Source: Cryptomeria japonica | Lineage: Eukaryota > Streptophyta > Pinopsida > Cupressales > Cupressaceae | Direction: 5' to 3' | Assembly (NCBI RefSeq): GCF_030272615.1 | Contig: NC_081415.1 | Coordinates: forward strand, 264,463,925-264,527,924 | Length of the DNA: 64,000 bases | In this document: piece by piece, positions 33,896-46,162 of the stretch | Numbering within the stretch: the first letter of the stretch is position 1 | Layout: every line of letters begins with the position of its first letter | Made by a program: the position numbers and the translations under genes | The notes under the pieces: model-generated | The model's input: only the letters and a program-made list of their open reading frames with translations | The model's database searches: none | Told to the model about the DNA's origin: nothing

Positions 33896-34101
33896 ATCTC
33901 CCCCTTTGGCATTGATGGCAACACTCATGAGAAAAATTCAGAAGTGTATCCAAAAATTGAAGTCCAAAAATTGTTACCAAAAATGTGTGCTCCCCCTGAG
34001 CAGATGATCCCTAAGTTATTGGATTTTTCTCATACCACTACTCCCCCTTTGGCATTAATGACAAAGGTTGTCAAAGTGTCAATAGAGTGTAGTTTCCTAT
34101 T
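33896..34101 (-). promoter_or_regulatory. B1 triple G-rich block with PPT
   Basis: On the + strand: tctcccccttt (33897-33907, the PPT next to the LTR), ctccccctgag (33990-34000) and ctcccccttt (34041-34050). Spacing is close to that in B2 and A. Confidence 0.8.
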
Positions 34102-37100
34102 TCAACCTTGTAACCGGTTGGTTACAATATGAAAAAGATTTGCCAAAACCAGATTCAAGCTCTCAATGAACTTTTTACTGTCTTTTATTGCAGCCTCTAT
34201 CCTCTGAACTATACCAGTGAGGTGTTGCATTTGCTCTGCCGGTGTTTTCTGTCCTTGAACCAGGGCATTGGATATTTCTTTCCTTAAGGTGGCGAGGTAG
34301 TCTAGTTGTGGACTTAGTCTCCATTTAAGATCCTTAGCCTTACCTTTTATTCTTTCCTTTTCTCTTTCCAACTTTAATAGTTCTTCATCAAAACCTGTTA
34401 TCTTTTGTTCAAAAATTGATAATGAATCAGATGACTCAATAAAATTTTCATCTAGTTGATTTATTTCCTCTTGTATCTTGCTGATCTTTTTGTCTATGTC
34501 AACTGTCAAAAAGTTAGTTCTTACAAGTATCTCTGTACAAAGTTTTGAATTCCTTTAATGTGCTACATAATTCCAGTAGAAGTGTGTCAAACTACCTTGT
34601 ACACTTCTTTATTTCTTCCTCAACTAATTTGTGTTTTTCCTTCTCTAATCTCTCCTTGAATGCTTCCTCTTTTATTTGTTCAACTGTCACAGTGTTTTCA
34701 GTAATATACTTAGACAAAGTTTCAAGTTGACTCAAGGAATCTTTATTTTCTACATTACATTTTGGAGCTATCATCTTCAAAATTGGAATTGTATCATCTA
34801 TAGCCTTGTATGCTTGTGAGCTACAATATATTATTTTCTTTAAGGATTCCAAAAGAACTTTTGTTACATTAGTTGATTTGAATCCTATAGTTGAAGTGCC
34901 AACACTCCGTATCCTGCCAGTGAGAGCAATATCCTTGCTTGTGGTGACCTCTGGTAGGTCAGTTTATGTTTCCATTTCTTTAAGCAAAGGTTTGTTTTTC
35001 TCAGTTGATGCTGGTGGTACTGACTTTGTGTGAACCTGTTGTTGTGATGGAGCCTTTTGCTCTAATTGTTGTTTTGTGTTACCATCTGCCGGTTTACCTT
35101 CTGTGTTATCTGTTACAGGTGACTCACTACCCATATTTGTCTTTCTAGTTGTGTCCTTATCTACCACAATGTTAACTTTCTGAGTATCAATGTCAACTAT
35201 GTATAACACCTAAGAGTTTGGATTTGTGTCCTCTTGTGGTATCTCCATACTCTCATTAGCTGATTGACTTTCAGTTGTAACTACCGATGGAGTATTCAAA
35301 GGCGATGGAGATAAGTTATCTTTTATTTTTATGCTCAGAGGTCCACCAACCTTTCCTTTACCCTTATCCTTATCTTTTTGATATACATTGATAGGTTTAC
35401 GATTTCTATAGCTTTTCTTTCTCAATAAGGAATATGTCCCATGCATTAGCAGTTTCCTTTGTAACCTCATTTACTCTACCAACCATAAGTGCTACATGCC
35501 GGTGTGTAGTTGAGAATACTATCTAGTTAGCCTCTAAGATCATATCATCTATCTCCTTTGGTGAGTTAACAGGATCAACAACAAGTAGTTTCTCAATTTT
35601 TATTTTCTTATCAAGCTCTACAATAGCTTGCCTTCTAGCTTCAAGTCTTTTAAATAGTTCTGTCGGTAATTCATCTACAACTTGCATCAAAAATTTCTTA
35701 TAGATATCCAAGTGTAGAATTACACTATTTTCAACTTTCTCCTTGTCATCAACTGATAATGTATCATATAATTTGTTGATGTTTTGCAGCTGTCCATCCT
35801 TTGTTATTTCATCTAGTAGTTTGTCAATTGGAGCAATGTTTTGTTGAGTCTTTTTCTTTGGTGTTAACTTTTTCTTCTTTGGAGTTGTCTTCTTAGCTGG
35901 GGGCCTTACTGCCTATTGTTTTTTTCTGGTTCTTCTAGGCAAAGGTGTGGATACTGGTGAAGGTTCTCTTTTCCTCACAAGTCTTTTAAATGTAGCTGGC
36001 ACGCCACTTTCTGAAGAAGTTGCTATCGGTGAAAGGTGAGTTTATGGTTGTTGTGCTTGTAACTCATCTTCAGTGATACCGGTTTGTTTAAGTACATCTT
36101 CTTTGATAGCCTTTGCTTGCCTAGATCCTCTTCTTACTATTACTTCTACCTTCTTTACTCTTTTCTTTGATTGAATTTGATTCTCAATAGTCTCAGCACT
36201 GCCAAATTCCTCTTCTTTTGGTTCATTAGGTGCTTCCAGAAGGGCTTTTTCATATGTTTCAATTATGTTGTCATTGGTTTCATAACCCATTTCAGTAACC
36301 CAAATGGTTCTTGGGACAACTGCCTCCATCCAAATCTCATCCTTTTTAATAACAAAGCATATTTCATATTTATACTTATTTACAATTGCTTGTGAAAGTC
36401 TGACTCTAGTATTCATCCAGGCCTTTAGTTCAGGAGCACCCTTCCAGACTCTTTCTCTTTCTTTGTCTTTTTGTTTTTATGCTTCTTTAGAAGCCATTGT
36501 ACATAAAATAATGAGCCATGTGCTCACAGGTCCTAGGTAGGGTCCTAGAGGAGATCTTAGGGGTCATAAGTCAAGATTGTGTTTTTCTTGAAAATGGAGG
36601 GTAGGTGTGTCCTGGAGGTGTTTAGGGGTCTTGTATATCATGGTGGTGTCTTTAGGTTGGCCCATTCTAGGTCTAGGAGTCATGAAGAGAAACATTGGGA
36701 AAGTTGCTCAAAAGTTGCAAAAGTTGCATGACAACTTTTAAAAGTTGTTAAGCAACTTTTCCACCATGATGTCAAAATCCTTAGGTTGGCATGGACAACC
36801 CTAAATGTGGTACATTGACTGAGTTATGGGTAGTATAAGATGTTACAAACCCTAAGTTAAAGGGTTGGATGTCAGAGATTGTATGGCCCAAGCAAGAAGA
36901 GCTTGACTGTAACTGTTAGTTGGTTACCAGTCAGATTGAATGAGGTTACCGAGCAAGCAAATGGATTGATTCATGAGAAAACCTATGTGAAATGTATTCT
37001 TTGGTGTATTTATCTTCATTGTGAGTGATTAGATTATCTTTTTTTTTACCGGTTGAGTGTTTTTGTAAATAATTTGCAAGTTGCAGTCTTACTGTCCAAT

Positions 37101-38943
37101 TTTGGACCGGTTTGAGTAAATGAAGTCTTAACTCCATTCCCCATTGTGGAACCACCATGAAACCATGCGAACTGGATGTGAAGACCCTGTACTATATTCC
37201 CAAGCAAGCAAGGCCCTTGGAAATGCAAGGAGGCCAAGCAAAGATCCATTCCTAGGCGAGACTGGACAGTGCCCAGTTAGGAATGGTTGTTGGTGCAGAG
37301 GTCTTGGAGAGCAAGGTTGATTAGTGGAGGGTGCATCCTTTGGAGGAAGTGTAGAGGAGTGAGTGAAGCATCATTGGTGTGAAGGAGGAGCCTCCACCAA
37401 TCCAAAAAAGGTGGCTAGAATACAAAACCTTCACTGTGACCCATGCAGACTCTAAAAACCCTCACAAAAACCCTTGAAAACCTTAAAATCCATCTAGGAT
37501 AGTGTACGGACACTTGGAGGCCTAAAACCTAGAAAATCCTTGAGTCCTTGCCAAATTAATGGTAGTCCTTTTTGGGAGATTGGGTTGTTTGTGCATCATT
37601 TATGAGAGGGAGCCCTAGAAGACCGGTTAGGAGGCCTAATTTGTCCTAATCCTTGTAGCCCTTTTTGAAGGCTAAAACACAAAATAGTGAAATCGGTAAG
37701 GGGTTGGAGGCTTGAAACCTCTTGGGGGTTCATGAATGGGTGGATAGACCATGAAATAGACCTAAAACAACCTTTCTAAGACCTTGGAAAGTATGGAACA
37801 AGATTAGCCCTTATTAGCCATAGTAAGGGGTTTGAAGTCTCATGAGTAGGTGAGACCTTACGAGCAGCAAAGCAACTCATTGGTGGGTGGATTGGGCATG
37901 ATCAGGGGATTCCTCAAGCAAAGGGAATTCCTAGAGACCCTAGGGTGTGTAGAGAGCACCAGGTGATCCAAGGAAAGGATCCAAGAGCATAGACTAGGCT
38001 ATTCTATCCCAAACCCCATCCCATCAGCCTTTAATGCCTGAAAGTACTCATTTATATTCTTTTCTCTATTTTCACCCATGTTGTGTAGTAAATAAGACAA
38101 TTGTTTGCGTACCGATATGTCAAAACCTAGATTTTTGTTGCCAATACCGGGCACCTGTTTTGTTATGTGCAGCATTAAACAGACAAGTAGGTTTCCAAAT
38201 CTAAATGTCCCCTTTTTGTCTTTCTTAATTTTTCCAAGATTATCAATAAGCTCATCTTTCACCCATTCACACACATCTATTTTTGCATTATCCTTGATCA
38301 TATCATAAGCACTCTTTATGCATAAACTAGAAACTGAATTTAACTTGTTTGCATGTGTTGTTTTATACCCTAAAATCATGCTAATGAATCTGACATTGAT
38401 GTCGGTTACATCATTCACTCTTAAAGATCTCTTGTCAGATGTTGCTCTTGTCAGGTTGGTTACTAGGTCATTTGAGACCTTCTTTGTCTTATCAGGTCTG
38501 TTACCGATGGAGGGTAACCTTGTCACAATCTTTACTGCCTCTTTAGTTATTTTGTGAACTGAGTCTAACCAAAGAAATTCACCATGAACCCTACTTAAAA
38601 CTATCCTTATAACATCCTTAGGGAATTCCAGAATATTGAGGATTTCAGTGAATCCTAGGGTTTTGACTATTTTGTGTTCAGGTTTCACATTACCAGAATC
38701 ATCACAAATTACAGTCTTATACATGTTCTTAATTTCCTCATCACCTAATTCTTCTATGTGACAATGAAAGTACATTCTAGGGTCTTCTGCAAAAACTACT
38801 CCTTTGGGGATTTGAGAAAATGCACCAACATTATCATCCTTCTTAGCTATTTCAGGAACTAACTAAAATACGGGCCTAGGGCATTTGATTACTTTGACTA
38901 CAGTAGGGTTTTCTATGAATTCAGGTACAAAAGAAGATGTCAT
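34102..38943 (-). pseudogene. B1 ORF2, interrupted by an insertion
   Basis: Starts MTSSFVPEF at 38943 and ends at 34102. Removing the insert and one 9-bp duplication (1,606 bp) restores the frame across the gap between FQALK and MNTRVRL. Further down there are two frameshifts (near 35,600 and 34,590) and several stops. Landmarks: MYFHCHIEEL, VLSRVHGEFLWLDSVHKIT (about 38,595-38,540), MILGYKTTHANKLN (about 38,380-38,340), FRFGNLLVCL..VPGIG (about 38,200), EMGYETNDNI (about 36,290), KLEREKERI. It closely matches B2, retains Trp where B2 has a stop (CEWVKDEL), and is unrelated to pol. Function unknown. Confidence 0.8.
36430..38026. mobile_element. unclassified 1.6-kb insertion in B1 ORF2
   Basis: gcctttagt (36421-36429) and gcctttaat (38027-38035) flank 1,597 bp absent from B2, giving a 9-bp duplication with one mismatch. 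There is no long ORF, no terminal inverted repeat that I can see, and no poly-A end. It contains an aaaagttgca-rich patch at 36,695-36,765. A 9-bp duplication would suit a Mutator-like element, but its termini do not support that. Size and block order recall the insert at 15139-16724. Confidence 0.65.
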
Positions 38944-39235
38944 GATTATAAATACCTTTCTCTACCTTAGGAATGATTGATTGATGAATTGCTTTGCTAC
39001 TTTGCTCGAAATATCTTTGCTCAGAATTTTTGCGCTCTTCAAATGTTTTAATGCTCAGTGAAGTAGAATGGAGCCAAAAACACTGATTTATAATGTTAAT
39101 TTTGCCAACCACCACATTTAATGCTTGTCGGTTAAGTAATGACTTAACTTATCTACTAGTATAGAAGTAATTTCAACTTCTCACAATCAACTGAGGGAAT
39201 AATAGCACGTTTCACATTTGATTTGCCAAACCCTC
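38944..39235 (-). other. ORF1-ORF2 spacer of B1
   Basis: No coding support. A TATA-like ATTATAAATC lies on the - strand at 39085-39094, about 145 bp upstream of the ORF2 ATG, the same distance as in B2. Confidence 0.55.
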
Positions 39236-40383
39236 AAAGAAATTTTCTTCAGTTAGATGAAGACTCTCTTGTCGGTGGAGTGTTACTTTCTTCTGTCGGT
39301 GGAGTGTTACTATGTTCTGCCAGTGGAGGAGTATTCCTATCAACATTTAGTTATGATTTCCTAATCCATTGTTTTGAGAATTCCTTCTTTAATTATTCAA
39401 CCTTTTCTTTACCTGTCAAACTAGCACCATTGTTGTTTACCGGTGAGGACTTGCTTCTACAAAATTTTGCAATATGTCCAATCTTGTTACAGGTATAACA
39501 AGTCACATTATTTTTTTGAATAGCTTTCCCATAACCTATGCCGGTTTGTGTTCTGCATTGATTAGATAAGTGTCCAAATCTTCCACAAACATAACATCTC
39601 ACATTCATTCTACAATTTTCAGAATTATGACCAACTTTGTTGCATTTTGAACATTGACCGGTGGGTGTATTGGTATTCTGATAATTTCTAGATCTACATT
39701 GATTTTTTCTATGACCATACTTGCTACAGTTAAAGCATTTGCCATTAAATTTATAAGCAGTGGGTTGTCTTACTGGTTTGCCATGATCCTGTGTGTTTGT
39801 AGTACCAGAGCTTTATCCAATTTCGAAGCCAAGTCCACAAGTGTCACCATTAGGTTTCTGATTCTTCAACAAGTCACCAGGTTCTTCTGAGCTTTTCTTG
39901 AATTTTTCTGTGTTGATTTGCAGTATCCAGTTCTCTTTCTAAGATACCTTTTTGTCTCATGAGTTCATTTGAGTCATTTTGTGCATGCATTAGATCTATC
40001 TTCAACATATCATTTTCATAACTAAGTCTTGTGTTTTCATTTGCAGCATCATTTAGTCTTCTAGTCAAGTCTTCTTCATTCTTCTTTCTATCTTCAATTT
40101 CTTTACAAAATCTCATAGTCATATCCTGCATCTCATTTTTTGTTGTCATGTTTTCTTGTTTCAGCTTATTCATCAAATCACTAAGAGTTTCCTTTTCATC
40201 ATTCTCATTTTGCATCTTTTCACAAAGTTCTCTTCTCTTGTTTCTTGAAATGGTGAGATTTTCTTGAAGTGCTTGAATAATATCCTGTGCAGCTTTTAGA
40301 TCATCTTCAAGTTTGATATTTTTCAATTTTTCTGCATCATAGTCTGAGAGAGCTGCTTCTAATTACTTCATCAAGTTTTCCAT
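39236..40383 (-). pseudogene. B1 ORF1: coiled coil plus CCHC knuckles
   Basis: Start MENLMK at 40383, identical to B2; the next codon is a stop here and Gln in B2. The coiled-coil region runs to about 39,880, followed by a frameshift, then four knuckle positions including CSKCNKVGHNSENC, CYVCGRFGHLSNQC and CYTCNKIGHIAKFC (39,700-39,450). A short P/T/E repeat tail (about 39,350-39,270) contains repeated tcggtggagtgttact units. Inactive. Confidence 0.75.
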
Positions 40384-40440
40384 CTCTACCGGTGTCAAGA
40401 TCTTCCTCAAGCTATTAGGCTTCTGAAAATAGAGGACCAA

Positions 40441-40454
40441 GCTCTGATACCAAT
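40441..40454 (-). promoter_or_regulatory. primer-binding site of B1
   Basis: On the - strand ATTGGTATCAGAGC follows the LTR end; TGGTATCAGAGC is complementary to the initiator tRNA-Met 3' end. Confidence 0.9.
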
Positions 40455-41260
40455 TGTTAGGATTCCCATAGATACTGAGAGGCGGGGGGTGAATTAGTAT
40501 CTAACTGGTGAATCAATTTTCTTGACTTAAAATATGTAAAGCATATTAATATTGTATACCAGTAAACAAGATATAATGCAATCAACAAAGATAACAACAA
40601 CCACATGAAAAACACACCATAACATAGTAGTTTAACAAGGAAACCCGATGTCGGAAAAAGCTCGGTGGGATTTGTGACCCACAATATTCACTTACTGGCC
40701 AATAAGAGAATATTACTACTACAAGAGGGGCTTGCACATGCAGGAAGGCCAAGTGCCTAGAGCTCACTACTCAATTACAAAATGGGAAGTCTCACTAACT
40801 TACAAAATGGATTATATAAATCGAATGTCTTGTACTGCTTTAAAATAGCATCTACTATGCCAGATCCGATACCGATTTATAGCTCTGCTTCATACATAAA
40901 CCCTTAACCTATAATTCGCATAATAGGTTTGCCTTATTTCACCTAATTACATTCCTCCATGCATACCATAATTGTTCTACAATGATCTCTTATATATATG
41001 AGTCATTTTACAATTTATGAAGTCGGCTTACAATGATTTTACAATAATAAACAAAATAAATTACAAACAAAATTCATGTCGACTTCTATGCTGGTATGCT
41101 TCCTTTCACTGCGGTGCTGGTGGTTTGTGTGCCGGTGTAGAATCTGACTTTGCTGGTGCCGATGGATTGCCTTGCCAGTGTAATAGGATTGTAAGGTTGC
41201 CATCAATGACAAAACCTTCAATCACCTACAATGTCTCATTGGAGTGTGCATTTGCCATTA
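40455..41260 (-). repeat. 5' LTR of B1 (806 bp)
   Basis: Starts TAATGGCAAATG on the - strand (TG mutated to TA) and ends CCTAACA. The flank taggg at 41261-41265 is the TSD. Confidence 0.9.
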
Positions 41261-41265
41261 TAGGG

Positions 41266-42760
41266 GTGATGAATAGAATCATAGTTCTAGCTCCATGATT
41301 TGTATAAGATCCATCAAAGTATAATTTTTACATGGTTGATGCTGTCAATGTAAACATAGATTCATCAGTAAATTCTATTAGTAGCTGGTGACTATCTTGA
41401 AAGGGAGCATCTGCTAACTGATCTCCTATAACCTACCCTTTGATTTCCTTTATGTCCACATATTCTATTTCAAACTCACTTAAAATCATGACCCACTTGA
41501 CCAATCTTCCATTTATTGTTGCTTTGCTTAACAAATATTTGAGTGGATCAAATCATGTTATGAGTTGAACTTTATGACTCAACATATAATGTCTAAGCTT
41601 ATGAGATGTGAAGATCACTGCTAGACATGCTCGTTCTATAGGAGTGTAATTAAGCTCATATCCAATTAGGGTTATACTTATATAGTAGATTTCTCTTTCC
41701 TTTCCTTGATCATCATGATGTGCCAACAAGGTTCCCAAAGATGAGTTTGTTGTTGATATATATAGTAATAGGGGCTTTCCTTGAGTAGGTGGAACTAATA
41801 TTGGAGTATTCAGGAGATAATATTTTAAAGCTTGAAAAGCTTCTTGGAACTATTTTTTCCATTTGAAGGTGACTCCTTTTCTGAGTAAATACTAAAATGG
41901 ATGACACTTATCTGCTATTGTGCTATGAACCTTCCTATAGACTATAATCTTCCTTGCAACCCTCTTAATTGCGTTAGAGTTGATGGAGGTTACATATCCA
42001 TGATTGCTTTCACCTTTGCTGGATCTACCTCAATTCCTTTGATAGAAACAACAAAGCCTATAAGTTTTCATGTTGTTAAACCAAACACACACTTTTTTGG
42101 GTTTAATCTGACATTGTATTGTTCTAATCGATCAAATATCTTATCCAGGACTTCCAGGTGACCTTCTCTTGTCTGTGATTTAGCCTATAGATCATCAACA
42201 TAGTCTTCCATGATATTGTAAATCATGTCATGAAATAATGTTGTCATATCCCTTTAATATGTTTCCCCTGCATTCTTAAGACCAAATGACATGACGTTCT
42301 AGTAGTATGTTCCCCATGGACAGGTAAATATAGTCTAGTGTTGATCTTCTGGTGAAATCCTGATCTGGTTGTATCCTGAGAAACCATCCATCAATGAAAG
42401 CATTTCATTCCCAGAAGTTAAGTTAGCTATCATGTCTATGTTAGGTAATGGTAAATCATTCTTAGGACATAATTTTTTTAGATCTCGGAAGTCTATGCAA
42501 ATTCTTATGCCCCCAGTGGACTTAGTCATAGGTACCAAATTGGATATCCACTCTACATAGTCAATAGGTCTAATGAAGCCCACATCCAGGAGATTTTGGA
42601 GTTCTACTTTTACCAGTAATGCAATCTACAGATGCATCTTTATTAGCTTTTGTTTGTACAGTTTGATTCCTGGTAGCAATGGTAAATGATGTAACACCAA
42701 TTTTGGATCTAGACCTGGCATATCTGCATAGGACCAAGCAAAATTGATCAGACGTTGTTC
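41266..42760 (-). pseudogene. gypsy B pol: reverse transcriptase and RNase H N-terminal half
   Basis: The - strand reads RT landmarks in order: GFIRPIDYVEWISNLVPM, KSTGGIRICIDFRDLKKLCP and NDLPLPNIDMI (42,590-42,440), MDGFSGYNQI (about 42,370), then the catalytic YVDD (codons at 42191-42202), PKKCVFG, the connection region, and RNase H-like YELNYTPIERACLAVIF (about 41,640). The second RNase H-type domain begins KLYFDGSYTNHGA (FDGS at 41308-41319) and is cut at FITP by element B1. Many stops. This copies RNA into DNA in intact relatives; sequence and domain order fit Tat/Ogre gypsy. Confidence 0.92.
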
Positions 42761-43630
42761 GAAGAATTGTATGATTTGTCCTTTTCTTCCTAATTTAATG
42801 ATTTCACTAAGTGGATATTATGTACAACTTCTCCTTCTGCTATATTGACTTCTTCAGTCTCTTCCATAAGTAATATTTAATTCTCTTGTTCAATAGGGAG
42901 GTTGTCTAACTTATTCTTGCCATTGTGATCACTTTCATATGTATCTTCTATCATAGAGGCACTTGCCTCTCCAAATTATGTCATTCTATCCAATTCTATA
43001 GAAAATCCTGCCTTGTGATCCCCTTGTAGAAACCCTTCTCTGACACCAAGGAATTTTGTGATAGCTTCATCATTCTCAAACCAATCTAGAGTTGTTTTTC
43101 TTTCTCGCCCCCAATCAATCAAATGTGAGTGTATAAGGGGTAAGTCAATGTTTCCTTTTGTTGTAAAAGATCCTGATAATATGCATACCTGGTTATTTGA
43201 ATGACCTGGTATATCTTCATCATCAATGGGTGATTGGTTGTCATTTATCTTGTTGATTGCATGTGGGCTGACATCATGATTAGATAGGAATTCATAGTCG
43301 TGAGAATCTGTCACACTTTCTATGTATGTATGTTTCACTTTCTAAGGTTGTATCACTTATCTCCCCTTGTTCTTGTAGTTGAGTTTGTTGTAGATTTGTG
43401 GACCTCCTTTGTGTGGTGGATACCCTTCTTAAGCCTGGTATAAGTCATTGTAGTCTTTCTTTATCTAAATCATTTAGAGGAGCTTGAGTTGTTTCCCTTG
43501 GCAAAATTATTGACAACAACCAAGGATTAGGCTCATTTGTTGGTGTTAAGCCTATGTTTGTTACCATATTTTCTTATGTAGATGTTTTAGATACTGTATT
43601 GCTATGTGATTCTGTGTTAGGTTCTTGTAG
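42761..43630 (-). pseudogene. gypsy B pol linker between G-patch and RT
   Basis: Continuous but stop-broken - strand frame without a catalytic motif. A 120-codon open stretch (43338-42976) contains GHSNNQVCIL and TTLDWFENDEAITKFLGVRE. This position in Tat-type polyproteins is poorly conserved. I infer it is part of the polyprotein because coding continues on both sides. Confidence 0.5.
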
Positions 43631-43978
43631 AAGTTACCTCATATCTTCACCATCTGATTCCATACTAGGAGATGTTGGTGCTTTCTTTCTTCTTTGAGAT
43701 GAAGGGGGAAATACTCGTATTGATAACTGATTTTGAGGTATGTACTCTAATGGTAATCTAGGTTTGTTCAATATATCTAGTGTATGTTGTCTTGCCTTTG
43801 TTATCTTAGGTATATGTTTATATCCTAACCCTTGATTCTTTTGTTTTTCATTTGGTAAAATAGATTCTAATCTTCCTTTCTTCTGTAGTCCCAAGCCTGT
43901 GGTACCATTGTATCCATGTTTTTGTAGTATCTTGAAACCATTGCCATACTGATTTAAAGTTAACTTGGGTATTGTCAT
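43631..43978 (-). pseudogene. gypsy B G-patch domain
   Basis: The - strand reads YGNGFKILQKHGYNGTTGLG, then LQKKGRLESI and KNQGLGYKH. This is the glycine-rich pattern of a G-patch domain, an RNA/RT-associated module found in some plant Tat-type gypsy and retroviral polyproteins. It lies between protease and RT. It is open over 114 codons. Confidence 0.75.
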
Positions 43979-44315
43979 GTCATCTTCTTCTCTATATATC
44001 TAGTGATTAACATATTCATTTATAGATTCTTCTTGTAAGTCTCCCCATGTAATGAAAGAGCATGAATCTGAGTATTTTACTATCTCTTTTCCTTTATCTT
44101 GTTTCATTACTATGTTTTGTGGCTTCCCAAAAGACCTAGGAGAAAGAGATAATTGTATGCCATTTGAGGTAGTTGAAATGGAGTATTCCCCAAAACCAAC
44201 ATCCTTAATCTGTAAAGAAGATGTGTTAGGTGTGTATTTCTATGATTTTAAATGACTCCATTTGTGTAGCGAGTCATGTTTCTTGATTAATGGGTACCTG
44301 GTTATCTACACTTGG

Positions 44316-45110
44316 CTTTCAGTGATTACAGTGTTGAAATGGGTTTGCATCACCTTGTATGGTGATTTCAATGCCATTGCATGGAAACTTAACACATTGG
44401 TGGAATGTTGAAGGTACGACTTGCATGGCATGTATCCATGGGCGGCCTAATAGCATGTTATACCCTAAATCACTATCCAACACTTGAAATGTAACCTCTG
44501 TTGTGATAGGTCCTATTTGCACTGGTAGTGTGACTACACCTTTTGAAGGGCACTCTTCATCATCATACACGTTATTGTTTATTCTCTTTGAAGGATCAAT
44601 ATGAAGCTCAAAATAACCCAATGCCTTCACCAGCTTTAGTGTACAGATGTTAAGGCCATCTCCTCCATCTATAAGTACTCTTCTGACTTTTTTCTTATGT
44701 ATGTAAGCTTCTAGATGTAGCGGATCATTATGGAGAAGTCTATAATTGGGAACATCTCATTCTATGAAAGCAATATGGGTACCATCAGCTAAATTCCCTA
44801 CCATGTATTGGAAAGCATTTTCATCTATATCTCTGTCAACTACTCAATCTTGAAGTTCTTTATCTAGGATAGCTTTGCGATTTGGTGATATATATAATAG
44901 TTCAAAGAGTGATATCTGGACTAGGATTTTCTTCAGTTTCTCAACCACATTATAGGTCCCTACTGCTTGTGATGGGTTGGGTGGTACTCCTTATAAGGTT
45001 ACTTTTGATCTGCGGGTAACTGCTACACAATCTTCATCTCTTAGATTTATTGTAGTCGTAGCCACTATATTATCTCTTGTGAGGGACATGTCTGTAGCAT
45101 ATGTTGTGTT
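44316..45110 (-). pseudogene. gypsy B aspartic protease region
   Basis: The - strand reads YNVVEKLKKILVQISLFELL (about 44,950), a typical pre-protease segment. Then RVLIDGGDGLNICTLKLVKA follows with the active-site D-G-G (44656-44673), and YNMLLGRPWIHAMQVVPSTF HQCVKFP (about 44,470-44,390). Retropepsins of Tat/Ogre elements have DGG(A/S) and LGRPWIH at these places. The protease cleaves the polyprotein. Upstream stops make it inactive; 43979-44315 between it and the G-patch is linker. Confidence 0.85.
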
Positions 45111-46162
45111 ATCAAGGATTATTTCATATCCCATCCTATAGTCATCATGTGCAAGTCTGATATCCATGATTTGTGTTATAATTTCATCTTAAACCCATTC
45201 TGAATAAAATGGCACTTCCTGACCCCAGTCCATAAGACAAAGATTCTCATCTTTATCATATTTTGGTGCTTCTAACATCATGCAAACTTGGTTATCATAG
45301 TTATCAATCTCTTGACTTTTTTAATCATCACGGTCTTCTTGTGACTCAATATTTACTACATCTCCTAAGCTAATAGCATAAGTAGTATAGTCATATGAGA
45401 CTTTTATGTAGTTGGCAGTGTTGTCTTGTGTTCCTGATGTTGATGCCATCCCTTTATCATGTTTCACAAAAAAATCCTTAAAGATGGTATGATTTGTGTT
45501 CATTGAAGTTTTATTGGTATCAATTGTGATGTCACCTTGATCTATCAAGTCCTGAATTAAATTCTTCAACTTATAGAAACTAATAGTTTTATGCCCTTTT
45601 GTATGATGGTAGTCACATAAATCATTATCATTCCACCATGTAGGTTTGAAAGGACCTGGTTCATATACTCTAACCTATGGGAAAGTAATCATATTTATCT
45701 ATATTAATTTCTTTAACATTGATTCAATAGGCTCCCCTAGAGGTGTGTAGTTCCTTTTTGGAGTATTTACCCTTAGGAATTTTGTGTTTGTCGCTTATGC
45801 AGTGTTTGTGTTTGTCAACACTGTGTTATTCTCTATATGTGGACTAAATGATTGACTTGGTCCTTTTAAAGATATAATCGGTTGATTTTTGTTCACTGTA
45901 CAACCGTCTACAACACCATCATTGGTCACATTCTTGTTTCTTGACCAAAACTTGGATTTATCATTGTTGTGATTATTCCCATATTTTATGATACCTTGTT
46001 CTACTAGTCCTTTCTCGCACTTCAAGTCTTTTTCTATGATTTGTTTAAATGTGGTGAAACATTGCTTTTGTATCAAGTACTTAATTTTTGGGATTATTTT
46101 TTGTAAACATGTCAACTTGCTCAGTTTCGAGAATAATAGACTTGCACCTTCTGTAGAGAGAT
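45111..46162 (-). pseudogene. gypsy B gag, C-terminal segment
   Basis: After the B2 insertion the - strand resumes gag: QCFTTFKQIIEKDLKCEKGL, VEQGIIKYG, NNDKSKFWSRNKNVTNDGVV (46,060-45,900), then a linker and CDYHTKGHKTISFYKLKNLI QDLIDQGDITID (about 45,630-45,530). The CX2H-like segment replaces a classical zinc knuckle, common in this lineage. It is parallel to gypsy A 1929-2392. Stops occur. Confidence 0.8.

Larger units (their letters stand above)
33090..41260 (-). mobile_element. non-autonomous LTR element B1
   Basis: 8,171 bp on the - strand with 806-bp LTRs (41260-40455 and 33895-33090). TSD taggg/gaggg (41261-41265 and 33085-33089, one mismatch). The same parts as B2 occur in the same order. 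An insertion of about 1.6 kb inside ORF2 (36430-38026) accounts for the size difference. It splits the RNase H domain of gypsy B exactly between FITP and PQGD. Confidence 0.85.

Noticed and set aside
36480-36520. Short - strand start reading MASKEA considered as a second ORF2 start
   Set aside because: It lies inside the 1.6-kb insert, meets a stop after six codons and is not collinear with ORF2 of B2.
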